Source: Candidatus Methanoplasma reticulitermitis (GTDB lineage: Archaea > Thermoplasmatota > Thermoplasmata > Methanomassiliicoccales > Methanomethylophilaceae). Taken from it: a DNA stretch of 42,085 nucleotides. A model generated the notes under the pieces. That model ran no database searches. It saw only the letters and a program-made list of their open reading frames with translations, and was not told where the DNA came from. Below are positions 16,794 to 24,942 of this stretch, one piece after another (the stretch's first letter is position 1; each line of letters opens with the position of its first letter). Position numbers and translations under genes: made by a program. Location of the stretch: NCBI GenBank assembly GCA_031287135.1, contig JAITTK010000083.1, forward strand, positions 1 to 42,085, given 5' to 3'.

Positions 16794-17222
16794 TCACTGT
16801 TCTTCTAACAACTGTCTGTTTCTATACTCGTTCTGGATGGCCATCGTCAGATCGGTGGTGATCTTCTCCATCTCGCCGAGGGTCTTCATCGCGGTTCTGA
16901 GGGTCTCGGAGATCTCATTGCCATTGGTCTCCATGAATGCTATCGCCTCATCGAGGTCCTTCTCGGCGGATAATCTGCTCCCTATCCCGACTATCGCCTT
17001 CTTCTTGCCGGTCACTTTTGCCGGTATGAACGACGATGCCCCCACGGGGATCAGTATCTCGTCGCCCTCCTCCGCACCGGATAATGCTTTGAATGATTCA
17101 CGAGCCCTGACGGTGTCTTCCAGGGAAATCTGGAGCAATCGGACCTGTCTGCTCAGAGCCTCCAGTTGGGCATTGTAGGTCTCAAGGGCCGCCATCGCCT
17201 GACGAAGCTCGTCATCTTCCAT
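16794..17222 (-). CDS. pfdA: Prefoldin subunit alpha
   Basis: This is a chaperone subunit that holds unfolded chains with prefoldin beta and passes them to the thermosome. Its 142 residues form two long coiled-coil helices (ALETYNAQLEALSRQVRLLQ and the C-terminal MKTLGEMEKITTDLTMAIQN) joined by a beta-hairpin region, EILIPVGASSFIPAKV, which is the alpha-class signature. It starts 3 nt after the rplX stop and ends 9 nt before ftsY. A GGGG run ~10 nt upstream could serve as a ribosome binding site. Confidence 0.95.
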   Translation of the reverse strand: MEDDELRQAMAALETYNAQLEALSRQVRLLQISLEDTVRARESFKALSGAEEGDEILIPVGASSFIPAKVTGKKKAIVGIGSRLSAEKDLDEAIAFMETNGNEISETLRTAMKTLGEMEKITTDLTMAIQNEYRNRQLLEEQ

Positions 17223-17225
17223 TTC

Positions 17226-17450
17226 TCATGCCCCGACTTCGTATTTTACGACGTGGTCCGTTATCTGATCGGGAGAGAGCTCTGTCACCTCTGTTATGTC
17301 GATCTCCCGTCTCTTGAGTCTGTGTTTGCTGCCGAGAGTCGACAGTACCCGCTCTCTGACCGCTTCCTCAGTCTCTGCGGAGACCTCTATGGAGAAAGGC
17401 TGTCTCTTCCTCGGGTCAGCGTATGAACCTACCACACGGAATGCTTTCAT
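17226..17450 (-). CDS. rplX: Large ribosomal subunit protein LX (eL20/L18a family)
   Basis: A 74-residue ribosomal protein starting MKAFRVVGSYADPRKRQPFS, which matches the archaeal LX/L18a pattern, then KHRLKRREIDITEVTEL. The ATG at 17450 is preferred over an upstream ATG at 17495: the TATA-like stretch at 17470-17480 lies ~25 nt before 17450, pointing to a leaderless transcript, and homologues begin here. It is the first gene of rplX-pfdA-ftsY. Confidence 0.93.
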   Translation of the reverse strand: MKAFRVVGSYADPRKRQPFSIEVSAETEEAVRERVLSTLGSKHRLKRREIDITEVTELSPDQITDHVVKYEVGA

Positions 17451-17469
17451 GATGTTCGGGAGTTGTATT

Positions 17470-17480
17470 AAATTAATAAA
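17470..17480 (-). promoter_or_regulatory. TATA box for rplX-pfdA-ftsY (leaderless)
   Basis: On the minus strand TTTATTAATTT lies about 25 nt before the rplX ATG at 17450, and no Shine-Dalgarno sequence is present. Transcription would begin at or next to the start codon. Confidence 0.6.
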
Positions 17481-17491
17481 GCTTTGGTAGG

Positions 17492-17568
17492 GCATCCGTG
17501 TGACAGCGGCATAGTACTATGTCATCATATGCCACATACCTGTTCATACACAGATGGCGCCCGGATGC
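17492..17568. other. 77-nt structured element of unknown role
   Basis: GCATCCG (17492-17498) pairs with CGGATGC (17562-17568). Inside are the perfect palindrome CATAGTACTATG (17510-17521) and a GGCATA/TATGCC stem. The size and 7-bp outer stem recall a tRNA, but neither strand has a T-loop TTCRA motif. The left arm overlaps the region upstream of the rplX promoter. It may be a small RNA or a regulatory site. Confidence 0.3.
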
Positions 17569-17594
17569 GGCGTCCGTAGCTCCGATATCCGGCA

Positions 17595-19439
17595 TCATGT
17601 AGCCATCTCGAACTGGCTGTTGTATAATTCAGAATAAAATCCTCCTTGTGCCAGCAATTCCGAGTGGGTGCCGCTTTCGATGATGTCGCCGTCTTTCAGA
17701 ACCAGGATCATGTTTGCGTTCTTGATCGTTGACAGTCTGTGTGCGATGATGAAGGACGTTCTGTTCTTCGTCAGAGAATCCATCGCCTCCTGCACTATGC
17801 GTTCGGTGCGCGTGTCCACGGAACTGGTCGCCTCATCCAGTATGAGCAACGGGGAATCTTTTATGATGGCGCGTGCGATGGTCAGAAGCTGTTTCTGCCC
17901 TTCGGAGAGGTTCGCCGTGTCATTGAGTACGGTGTCATAGCCGTCCGGCAGAGTCTGTATGAAGTGGTGGAGCCCCACCGTTTTGCAGGCGGCGACAACC
18001 TCTTCGTCCGAGACGTCACGTCGCGAATAGATTATGTTCTCCTTTATGGTGCCCTCGAATAACCATGTGTCCTGCAGCACCATGCAGAATTGATCGTGCA
18101 CATCCTCGCGACGGACCTCATTCGTGGGTATGCCGTCAAGCAGTATCTCCCCGCCGTCGATCTCGTAGAACCTCATGAGCAGGTTGACAAGCGTAGTCTT
18201 GCCTGCTCCGGTGGGGCCAACGATCGCAACCTTGTCCCCGGCCTTTACCTTCAACGAGAAATCGCGGATGACGGTCTTGTCCGGAGTATATCCGAATCTG
18301 ACGTTCCTGAATTCCACATCGCCTTTCACGCCCGTGAGGCGTTTCATCTTCCCGCCTTCATCCTCCAGTTCTTCCTCTGTCAGGAATTCGAATACGCGTT
18401 CGCTCGCGGCGGCAGTCCTCTGGAGACTCGTCGCGGCCTGTGCCAGCTGAGATAGAGGCGATGTGAACAGCCGTACATAAAGCATGAATGCGACGATGAC
18501 TCCGAACGATATAGTACCGTTCATCGTCAGCACGGCACCGACGATGCACACAGCCACATATCCGAAGTTGCCCACGAATGACATCAGCGGCCACATCAAA
18601 CCGGAAAAGAATTGTGATTTCCATCCGCTCCTGTACAGTCTGTCGTTTATCTCCTCGAATTTATCCCTGAATGCTCCGCCGCCGTTGTATGCCTTTATGA
18701 TGTTGTGCCCGGTGTATGCCTCTTCAACGTGGCCGTTCATATCGCCGAGTTCGTTCTGCTGTGCGACAAAATGTTTCTGAGAACCTTTTATGATGGCCGC
18801 CATCAGCACAAACCCCAGAATGCTGGACCCAACCGCGGTCAGCGTCATCATCCAGTCCGTGATGAGCATCATCACCACGGAGCCGATAAGCATCGCAACG
18901 GCCGTCACAAGTGTGGAGACACTCTGGTTCAGCGTCTGTCCGATCGTGTCGACATCGTTCGTCATACGGCTGAGGACATCGCCGTAACTGGTTTTTTTGA
19001 AATAGCTGAACGGCAGACGGTTGATCTTGTGCGACATATCCGTTCTCATCTGTTTGGATATCTTCTGCGTGACGGTCGCCATGATCCAGTTCTGCAGGAA
19101 TGTAAGCACGGCGGCACCCGCGTAGAAACCGATAAGCACCAGGCCGATCATCGTCACCGCATGCATATCTATGGCATCTATGACGGGAATGCCGTCAACG
19201 AGTCTCGGTATGCCGTTCGTTATCTCGTCCGTCAGATCCTTCAGTTTGTCCGGGCCGATCACCTGCAGCACCGTTCCGATTACCGCCATCGCCAGTGCAA
19301 TGACCACGGTCGGAATGTAAGGTCTGCAGTATCTGATCAGATTCGTCCAGGTCTTCTTGAATTCTTTAGGCTTATCGTCAGTGATCGCGGAGCCCCCGTT
19401 GTAAAACGGACCTTTGCCCGGTGTCGGTTTCACGCTCAT
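17595..19439 (-). CDS. ABC exporter, fused membrane and ATPase domains (second half of pair)
   Basis: This is a half-transporter of about 614 residues. Six membrane helices span ~45-330, followed by an ATPase domain with Walker A VGPTGAGKTTLVN, signature LSEGQKQLLTIA, Walker B LLILDEATSSVD and the H-loop AHRLSTI. The signature reads LSEGQ rather than LSGGQ, and Walker B has the catalytic Glu. It starts at ATG 19439, overlapping the stop of the partner gene by 4 nt (ATGA), with GGAG 8 nt before. The two proteins very likely form a heterodimeric exporter of the LmrCD/TM287-288 kind. Substrate unknown. Confidence 0.93.
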   Translation of the reverse strand: MSVKPTPGKGPFYNGGSAITDDKPKEFKKTWTNLIRYCRPYIPTVVIALAMAVIGTVLQVIGPDKLKDLTDEITNGIPRLVDGIPVIDAIDMHAVTMIGLVLIGFYAGAAVLTFLQNWIMATVTQKISKQMRTDMSHKINRLPFSYFKKTSYGDVLSRMTNDVDTIGQTLNQSVSTLVTAVAMLIGSVVMMLITDWMMTLTAVGSSILGFVLMAAIIKGSQKHFVAQQNELGDMNGHVEEAYTGHNIIKAYNGGGAFRDKFEEINDRLYRSGWKSQFFSGLMWPLMSFVGNFGYVAVCIVGAVLTMNGTISFGVIVAFMLYVRLFTSPLSQLAQAATSLQRTAAASERVFEFLTEEELEDEGGKMKRLTGVKGDVEFRNVRFGYTPDKTVIRDFSLKVKAGDKVAIVGPTGAGKTTLVNLLMRFYEIDGGEILLDGIPTNEVRREDVHDQFCMVLQDTWLFEGTIKENIIYSRRDVSDEEVVAACKTVGLHHFIQTLPDGYDTVLNDTANLSEGQKQLLTIARAIIKDSPLLILDEATSSVDTRTERIVQEAMDSLTKNRTSFIIAHRLSTIKNANMILVLKDGDIIESGTHSELLAQGGFYSELYNSQFEMAT

Positions 19440-21196
19440 ATCGCCAACTCCTCCTCGCTCAATTGCGACATGGCGATCTCCCGGTACACTTCGCATGTCC
19501 CGAGGAGCTCCCTGTGTGTTCCGGTGCCCGCAATCCTTCCTTCGTCAAGCACTATGATCTTATCCGCATCCATTATGGTACCGATACGCTGAGCCACGAT
19601 AACGTTCGTGATGCCGCCGGTCTCTTTTTTCAGGGCGTTTCGGAGGGCGCGGTCCGTTTTATAGTCGAGCGCGGAAAAACTATCATCGAAAATATAGACC
19701 TCCGGGGATCTGCACACGGCCCGCGCTATCGAGATGCGCTGTTTCTGACCGCCGGAGAGGTTGGTGCCTCCGCGTGCGATCTCCGCTTCATATGAACCAT
19801 CCATCCCCCCGACGAAATCTGCTCCCTGAGCGATATTAACGGCTTTCATGATATCGGCTTCCGTCGCCTTTTCTCTCCCGTTATCACCGAACGCCACGTT
19901 CGATGATACCGTTCCGCTGAACAGGACGCTCTTCTGCGGGATGTATCCGATCCTGTCGTACAACGATTTCAATCTGTATTCGCGGACGTCCACCCCGTCC
20001 AACAGAACGGACCCCTCGTTAACGTCATAGAATCTGGGTATGAGGTTTATGAGTGTGCTCTTCCCGCTACCCACCGAACCTATGAATGCTACGGTCTCGC
20101 CCTGCTTGGCAGAGAAACTTATGTCTTTCAGAACATAATCCGCCGCCCCGGGGTACTTGAAACTCACGTTCCTGAATTCGATCTCCCCTTTCAGTGAATT
20201 CCCGGGATCCGTTATGGTACCGTCCTTAATCGATGATTCCGTATTGATGACTTCGTTGATACGTTTCGCAGACACCTGTGCACGCGGCATGAAGATGAAA
20301 AGCATCAGGATCATTATCACCGCCATCATAACCAGCATCGAATAGGATGAGAACACGATCATGTTCGAGAACAGCGGCAGCGCATCGGCCGCCCCGGCGT
20401 TGCTGATGAGCATCGCACCGATCCAGTATATCGAAAGGATAAGCATGTTCATTATAAGGCTCACGAACGGCAACATCACGGCCATGGCACGCGTTGTGTA
20501 GAGCTGGGTGCCCATAAGGTCGTCATTCGCCTTCTCGAATTTGGATTCCTGGTAGCTCTCCGCGTTATATGCGCGTATGACGGGAAGCCCAGTGAGGTTC
20601 TCTCTCGTCGCCTTGTTGATGTTGTCCGTGAGGATCTGCATCTTCTTGAACTTCGGAACGACCTTGGCCACTATGATCGCGAACATCAGGGCGATGACAA
20701 TCATCGCGACAACCGTCGCGAGTGTCCATTCGAAACCTTTGTCCGAAATCTTGATGATCGCCCATACCGCAAGTATCGGTGCATAGATGATGAGCTGCAA
20801 TCCTATGGTGATCACCAGCTGCACCTGTGTCACGTCATTTGTCGAACGGGTGACCAAGCTTGCTATGGAAAATTTATTGATCTCTCCCATTGAAAAAGAG
20901 TCGACCTTGTTGAACATCAGACTCCTGATCCTTTGAGAGAAAGATGCGCCCACACGGGATGAGAGGAGTCCTATCGCCACAGCGGCCGTGAGGCTTCCGA
21001 ATGCGCACAGCAGCATGTATCCTCCGTTGATCCACACATCGCCGATCAGACTTCCCTCGGTTTCGACGAGCGTTGTTATTATTGCCATGTATTCAGGCAG
21101 TTTGAGGTTAAGCCATACCTGGACCACCGTGAAGACGACGATCACCCCGATCATCGCCCACTCTTTCCGCCTCAGATATTTCAGAATATTGTCCAT
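19436..21196 (-). CDS. ABC exporter, fused membrane and ATPase domains (first half of pair)
   Basis: This is a half-transporter of about 586 residues starting MDNILKYLRRKEWAMIGVIV. Six membrane helices are followed by an ATPase domain with Walker A IGSVGSGKSTLIN, signature NLSGGQKQRISIARAV, and Walker B VYIFDDSFSALD, where Asp replaces the usual catalytic Glu. The H-loop region reads IVAQRIGTI, with Gln in place of His. These changes mark the degenerate ATPase site common in one half of heterodimeric exporters. Start 21196 is chosen for its AAGGT site and for homology; a longer frame exists upstream. It is co-transcribed with the partner gene and probably with the MarR gene. Confidence 0.93.
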   Translation of the reverse strand: MDNILKYLRRKEWAMIGVIVVFTVVQVWLNLKLPEYMAIITTLVETEGSLIGDVWINGGYMLLCAFGSLTAAVAIGLLSSRVGASFSQRIRSLMFNKVDSFSMGEINKFSIASLVTRSTNDVTQVQLVITIGLQLIIYAPILAVWAIIKISDKGFEWTLATVVAMIVIALMFAIIVAKVVPKFKKMQILTDNINKATRENLTGLPVIRAYNAESYQESKFEKANDDLMGTQLYTTRAMAVMLPFVSLIMNMLILSIYWIGAMLISNAGAADALPLFSNMIVFSSYSMLVMMAVIMILMLFIFMPRAQVSAKRINEVINTESSIKDGTITDPGNSLKGEIEFRNVSFKYPGAADYVLKDISFSAKQGETVAFIGSVGSGKSTLINLIPRFYDVNEGSVLLDGVDVREYRLKSLYDRIGYIPQKSVLFSGTVSSNVAFGDNGREKATEADIMKAVNIAQGADFVGGMDGSYEAEIARGGTNLSGGQKQRISIARAVCRSPEVYIFDDSFSALDYKTDRALRNALKKETGGITNVIVAQRIGTIMDADKIIVLDEGRIAGTGTHRELLGTCEVYREIAMSQLSEEELAI

Positions 21197-21318
21197 GTGA
21201 TTACCTTGCGCTGTTTTGCTCGATCGTCCGCCGCCGATATCAGTAAATCGGGCATCCCGTGTCGCCATGTGGGTACCCATCGCTGAGAAGATCCGCAGAA
21301 TGCGGCCGGACTCGGATT

Positions 21319-21732
21319 TCAGAGCACCTCCGAGAGCCTGCCGATGATCCGTACAAGTTCTCTCGAATCCTTTTCTCCGAGTGCCATAAGTATGTTCTTC
21401 ATCTTTTCGATCTTCTTATCCCATTCCTCCTCCACGCAATCTTCACCCTTCGGCGTCAGCCTGACGATTATCTTCCGTCTGTCCCCGCCGTGGATCTCGC
21501 GGGTGATCAGTCCTTTGTTCTCAAGGTTTTTAAGAGCCGTCGCAATTCGGGCCGAACTGACATTCAGTGCGCTGCCTATCTGGCCGGGAACGGCTTCGCC
21601 CCCCGTTTCCCGGATGAAAAAGAGAATGAAGATTTCGCCGTGGAATTCGTCCCGGATATGCTTTCTCTGACCGGCTGTTCTGATTGCCAGCATATTGCGT
21701 ATGAATTCTTTCGCAAGGTCATCGTAGTCCAT
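21319..21732 (-). CDS. MarR family transcriptional regulator
   Basis: A 137-residue winged-helix regulator. The recognition-helix region reads GQIGSALNVSSARIATALKN, followed by the turn NKGLITREIHGGDRRKIIVR; the DRR wing motif and KIIVRLTPKG are typical of MarR. Long N- and C-terminal helices would form the dimer. It lies 122 nt upstream of the ABC exporter pair on the same strand. A dyad that overlaps the predicted transcription start upstream suggests that it represses itself and the exporter until a toxic ligand binds. Confidence 0.92.
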   Translation of the reverse strand: MDYDDLAKEFIRNMLAIRTAGQRKHIRDEFHGEIFILFFIRETGGEAVPGQIGSALNVSSARIATALKNLENKGLITREIHGGDRRKIIVRLTPKGEDCVEEEWDKKIEKMKNILMALGEKDSRELVRIIGRLSEVL

Positions 21733-21754
21733 ATTCCCGCTTGTCCTAATTTTA

Positions 21755-21767
21755 CTAACAGCATTAG
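21755..21767. promoter_or_regulatory. Probable MarR operator
   Basis: CTAA-CAGCA-TTAG is a perfect 13-bp dyad, extended by TTT and AAA at the flanks. It lies 23 nt upstream of the MarR start codon and coincides with the start site predicted from the TATA box at 21775-21783, so a bound dimer would block transcription. Confidence 0.5.
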
Positions 21768-21774
21768 AAATTAA

Positions 21775-21783
21775 CTATATAAG
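21775..21783 (-). promoter_or_regulatory. TATA box of the MarR-ABC exporter operon
   Basis: On the minus strand CTTATATAG lies about 45 nt before the MarR ATG. The start site would fall near 21753, at the edge of the CTAA...TTAG dyad. Confidence 0.55.
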
Positions 21784-22109
21784 CTATTTTATGTAAAATT
21801 ATCCCATACGGTTGCTTTACCCCGGGTTCACAGAGGAGCTGCAGATGTATTACGTGTAGCTGGGCCGGAGTCGAAGATCATGGAGTACAGATTTATTCTC
21901 AGGGTCAAGTCTGCGCCCGACATTTTAATCGATATGTTGGTCCCCGAAGACATCATCGTTTGGACGTATCCGATTATAGTCGCCGTGATGTCGCCGGATG
22001 GCCTGCCTGTTGGAACACTGTGCAATCGCCGTGCCGAGACGTTAATCTTTGCGCTTCGCGCAGTCGATTTCCAAATCTCAGTATTAAAAATACATCCGTC
22101 ACATCGTTT
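21784..22109. other. Gene-free stretch downstream of the 4Fe-4S membrane protein gene
   Basis: No gene is recognised. A hairpin TGCGC-TTC-GCGCA lies near 22050 and could be part of a terminator for the leftward 4Fe-4S gene. Open frames of 65-135 codons on both strands here have no start signals and unfamiliar sequence. Base composition becomes GC-rich towards the right, merging with the foreign-looking block. Confidence 0.35.
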
Positions 22110-22928
22110 TCATATCGCCTTTTTCGGGCAGACTTTCGCGCATTCGAAACAAAGTATGCATTCCGTCCCATTCTCGCGGGAACGCTTCGGGTCGCGCATC
22201 TTGACGTTCATCGGACAAACACGTTCGCATTTACCGCAGTTTATGCACTTCGTCTCGTCAACCTTGATGCGTGTCAGCGAGAAATAGCTCGCGGGTTTGA
22301 GGAACACCGTTATCGGGCAGACATACTTGCAGAACGCACGGTTGTCTTTCAGCGCGGCGGCGAGCGCAATCCCTACCGCGTAATACAGCGCATTGCCCAC
22401 GATAAACGCGTACCAGATGATCCGCTCCGCGCTTTCGCGGTAAAGCAGAATGACGATCAGCGTGAACACGAGCGACAGCGCGAACACGGCATAGCGTATT
22501 GCCCCGAATCTCTTCACCCGCGGACTTTCCGGCGTTTTCCATGGTAAGAGGTCAAACACCATTGCCGACCAACAGGCATAACCGCACCAACCGCGCCCGA
22601 ACAGAAGCGGCCCCACGATCTTCGCCACGAGATAGTGGATGACCGCCGCTTGGAACAGCCCATTAAAAAGATAGTACCAGAAGCCCTCGATCTGCACATT
22701 CTCGCGGCTTATTATGCCGAGATACACGAGCATATACAGCCCGACAGCCAGTTGCACGGCGATACGAGCGTACCTATCCCCGCGCCCGAACAGGAATACG
22801 CCGATGGACACCGCCGTGCCGATGTACAGGAAATTCAGCAGGTAGAACAGATTATCGAACGCAAGCCACAGCGTCACCGCTACTGCGGCGAATGCGATCC
22901 ACATAATCAACGGTACCGTTTTCTTCAC
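22110..22928 (-). CDS. Membrane 4Fe-4S ferredoxin-type protein (NapH/YccM-like)
   Basis: A 272-residue protein with about five or six membrane helices (for example FDNLFYLLNFLYIGTAVSIG) and the motifs GRGWCGYACW and FCKYVCPI, followed by two C-terminal 4Fe-4S sites, CINCGKCERVCPMNV and CILCFECAKVCPKKA. This layout is that of NapH/NosR/YccM-type electron carriers. It would pass electrons across or along the membrane; the partner is unknown. Start is GTG 22928 with GGGGG 8 nt upstream, and it overlaps the preceding small frame by GTGA. Use of GCG, CGC and CGG codons looks stronger than in neighbouring genes, suggesting transfer from bacteria. Confidence 0.88.
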   Translation of the reverse strand: MKKTVPLIMWIAFAAVAVTLWLAFDNLFYLLNFLYIGTAVSIGVFLFGRGDRYARIAVQLAVGLYMLVYLGIISRENVQIEGFWYYLFNGLFQAAVIHYLVAKIVGPLLFGRGWCGYACWSAMVFDLLPWKTPESPRVKRFGAIRYAVFALSLVFTLIVILLYRESAERIIWYAFIVGNALYYAVGIALAAALKDNRAFCKYVCPITVFLKPASYFSLTRIKVDETKCINCGKCERVCPMNVKMRDPKRSRENGTECILCFECAKVCPKKAI

Positions 22929-23122
22929 CGTTTAGCCCCCAAACAGTATTCAGTCACAGCTGAACAGGCGGCGGCTCCAAGCATGCGCAGGGCGTTCGTT
23001 TCAGTCAATGCGTTCTCCTCTTTTCGGCACATCAGGCAATACGATCCGCCTTCGACGAGCGTGGATTCAGCCCGCAGCGCGATACTGACGTGAACACGAC
23101 GCGCCTCTATGCTGAAGCGCAA
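22925..23122 (-). CDS. Small unrecognised open frame coupled to the 4Fe-4S gene
   Basis: A 65-codon frame with a TTG start (23122) that ends in a TGA overlapping the GTG start of the 4Fe-4S gene (GTGA). The overlap hints at translational coupling. The product has CLMC in SYCLMCRKEENALTETNALR and two further Cys near the end (AAACSAVTEYCLGAKR); I do not recognise it. It has no ribosome binding site, and composition matches the foreign-looking downstream gene. It may be a real small cysteine protein or the tail of a truncated gene brought in with the block. Confidence 0.35.
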   Translation of the reverse strand: MRFSIEARRVHVSIALRAESTLVEGGSYCLMCRKEENALTETNALRMLGAAACSAVTEYCLGAKR

Positions 23123-23154
23123 CTATTTGCGGTATCATTTCACAGTCAAATAGT
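23122..23154. repeat. Inverted repeat at the edge of the foreign-looking block
   Basis: ACTATTTG (23122-23129) and CAAATAGT (23147-23154) are a perfect 8-bp inverted pair with a 17-nt spacer. It sits just upstream of the small frame and close to the boundary between native sequence and the GC-rich block. It could be an operator, a transposon end remnant or a hairpin. Confidence 0.35.
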
Positions 23155-23210
23155 CTTCGCATAAAAATTTTGGCTTCTCGACGAGTTAACCCAACAGAAG
23201 TACAAGTCCT

Positions 23211-23271
23211 CCATGATTCCGCCGTCTTGAAAATCAACGGCCATCGGATCATCCGTCTTCCTTTGTGATAT
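23211..23271 (-). pseudogene. Relic of an mcm gene start
   Basis: On the minus strand these 61 bases match 34695-34755, the translation start region of the intact mcm gene, at 52 of 61 positions. Eight of nine differences are transitions. The shared part includes the upstream ATATCACAAAGGAAG, TGATCC, the ATG, and codons for M-A-V-D-F-Q-D-G-G-I (mcm has M-V-V-N-F-Q-D-S-E-I). Similarity ends after about 11 codons and the frame closes at 23146. It lies 61 nt downstream of the priS stop on the same strand, as if an mcm copy had once followed priS. Confidence 0.7.
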
Positions 23272-23332
23272 GGGTCGGTAGCACAGCTCCATCATGCCGC
23301 ACGGCGGCGATGTCCGCCGAAACCCGTCGGAT

Positions 23333-24553
23333 TCAGAACAGCGATTCTTTCTTCTCGGACGCATATCCGTAGTCGGCCGCTTTCCTGCCCACAAGGAAGA
23401 CGGCAGCGAATTCCGGCACTTCCGTTTCCCCGGAAAGCGAGAAGTGCTCTCCTTTCATATCGAACTCGTAGTCCTTCTTCAGAGTTATCCTGACGGGCCC
23501 GTCGGAGTAGGATGACGGAACGGCATCCCGGAGGGGATCGAAGTCCGTCAGCTGATGCCTTGTTATCGGCGTCACTCTGAGCCCGGTCTTCCCGTGGACG
23601 GACCCCGGCAGGCGTATTATCCTCTTTATGTCAGGGGTGACCGGCTTGTCGACCTCTGCGGACAGGGAAGGCGCCACATCCTCGGCCATTATCCTAACCA
23701 GCATCTCCTGGGTGTTGCGGTTCATCGAAGCCATGTTGTTCTTATCGAACAGCACCTTCCTCGATGATCTGATATCCTCCTGCATCTTGATCACCGTACT
23801 GTTGTTCGATGATAGCGAGGGGTATGTCCTGCGCAGTACTTTGGGGTCGAGGTCGCAGAAATCGTTCACGAGGTCCATCAGCCCGTTCCTCATCCTCCTC
23901 TTCCATCCCCCCGCCTCGGGCGGGGGTATCAGACGGTCCTTCGCAACATTCGTCCTGCTGCCGGCCGAGGTCTTCATCTGGGACGTTGCAACCTTTTGGA
24001 ACGGGAACACCCAATCTATGTCGAGTCCGGAACATGTTATGTAGTCCACGAGCTCCCTTCTCTCGTGCGTCCCCAGCGTCAGGACATCCTTGGAGGGGAT
24101 GTGCGCATGGTAACCCCTTCCGCCGGAGAATGTTATGTGGACACTGTCCTCGCCGAACCCTAGGTCCGAGAACAGGAACGAGTCGGTCAGGTTGATCATC
24201 TCCTCCTTTATTTTTCCGAGCATCTCGGAATAGGACATCCTGTCCGCCCCTTCAAGATGATCGGCGTCGAGATCGAATATCAGGTCCGCGCCCAGCCATT
24301 CCTTCTCATCCATGGTCTGAGCGCCGGGTTTCCTGTAGTATGCCGTCGAATAGTAACTGTGGCTCGGCACCTGCGCGATCATGAACCGGTTCAGGTCCTC
24401 GGGGTTGGGGAACCCCATGTGTCTCTGGACCATCGGTCTGTCGAAGAACATGAAACCGAACTCCCTCTTGGTGAAACGGTCCGGCATGATCGGATGGTTC
24501 TCCTTGTAGTATTTCCTGAATGATTTCAGCAGGAAACGGGAATTGGTGTCCAT
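23333..24553 (-). CDS. priS: DNA primase, catalytic small subunit PriS
   Basis: PriS synthesises primers for replication together with PriL. The 406-residue protein has the catalytic acidic motif LIFDLDADHLEG (~91-102), the conserved FSGGRGYHAHIPS motif (nucleotide-binding Ser, Arg and His), and a late RIIRLPGSVHGKTGL segment, all characteristic of archaeal/eukaryotic primases. Length is normal. A TATA-like stretch at 24575-24586 lies about 25 nt before the ATG and there is no Shine-Dalgarno sequence, so the transcript may be leaderless. The gene stands alone; its 3' flank holds a relic of an mcm start. Confidence 0.96.
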   Translation of the reverse strand: MDTNSRFLLKSFRKYYKENHPIMPDRFTKREFGFMFFDRPMVQRHMGFPNPEDLNRFMIAQVPSHSYYSTAYYRKPGAQTMDEKEWLGADLIFDLDADHLEGADRMSYSEMLGKIKEEMINLTDSFLFSDLGFGEDSVHITFSGGRGYHAHIPSKDVLTLGTHERRELVDYITCSGLDIDWVFPFQKVATSQMKTSAGSRTNVAKDRLIPPPEAGGWKRRMRNGLMDLVNDFCDLDPKVLRRTYPSLSSNNSTVIKMQEDIRSSRKVLFDKNNMASMNRNTQEMLVRIMAEDVAPSLSAEVDKPVTPDIKRIIRLPGSVHGKTGLRVTPITRHQLTDFDPLRDAVPSSYSDGPVRITLKKDYEFDMKGEHFSLSGETEVPEFAAVFLVGRKAADYGYASEKKESLF

Positions 24554-24942
24554 TGCGTACTCGAATCGGATGACGTATAATTATATTGTCCGCCGCCGGT
24601 GTCTCGGTGAGATCCTGATGGAAAAGGACCCGGGGTCCGAACTGCCCCCGTTATGCGGCGGCAGGCCGTACGGCGGGCTTATTCAGGCGCATTCCGGATC
24701 ATCCGCATAGGGGGTATATCATGCCGGAACTCCTACCGCTCCGATAACGGACGTCAGAACCATCTGGCGATTTCCGCCCGAATCCGAGAAGGACCGAACA
24801 AGGGCCTGTTCAGACCGGCCGTCTGACGGCATCCGCAACGCTATGCTGAGATCGCCGGATCAGACAGAGGGCATCGAAAATAGTCGGATGTATGAATGGA
24901 GATATACCACATAGATATATGTCTGTTTGCAGATGTCTATCT
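24554..24942. other. Gene-free stretch between divergent priS and a small membrane protein gene
   Basis: It contains the priS TATA stretch (about 24575-24586) at the left and the promoter of the membrane protein gene at the right. The middle is GC-rich with no recognisable gene, repeat or RNA. It may be degenerate former coding sequence. Confidence 0.4.
24911..24920 (+). promoter_or_regulatory. TATA box of the small membrane protein gene (leaderless)
   Basis: ATAGATATAT is centred about 26 nt before the ATG at 24943. The absence of a ribosome binding site there fits a leaderless message. Confidence 0.5.

Noticed and set aside
17492..17568. Possible tRNA gene
   Set aside because: It has tRNA length and a 7-bp outer stem, but neither strand shows the T-loop TTCRA motif, a D-arm or a plausible anticodon stem.
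21828..22287. Open frames of 65 and 135 codons between MarR and the 4Fe-4S gene
   Set aside because: Unfamiliar sequence, no start signals, and the larger one runs through the 4Fe-4S gene on the opposite strand.
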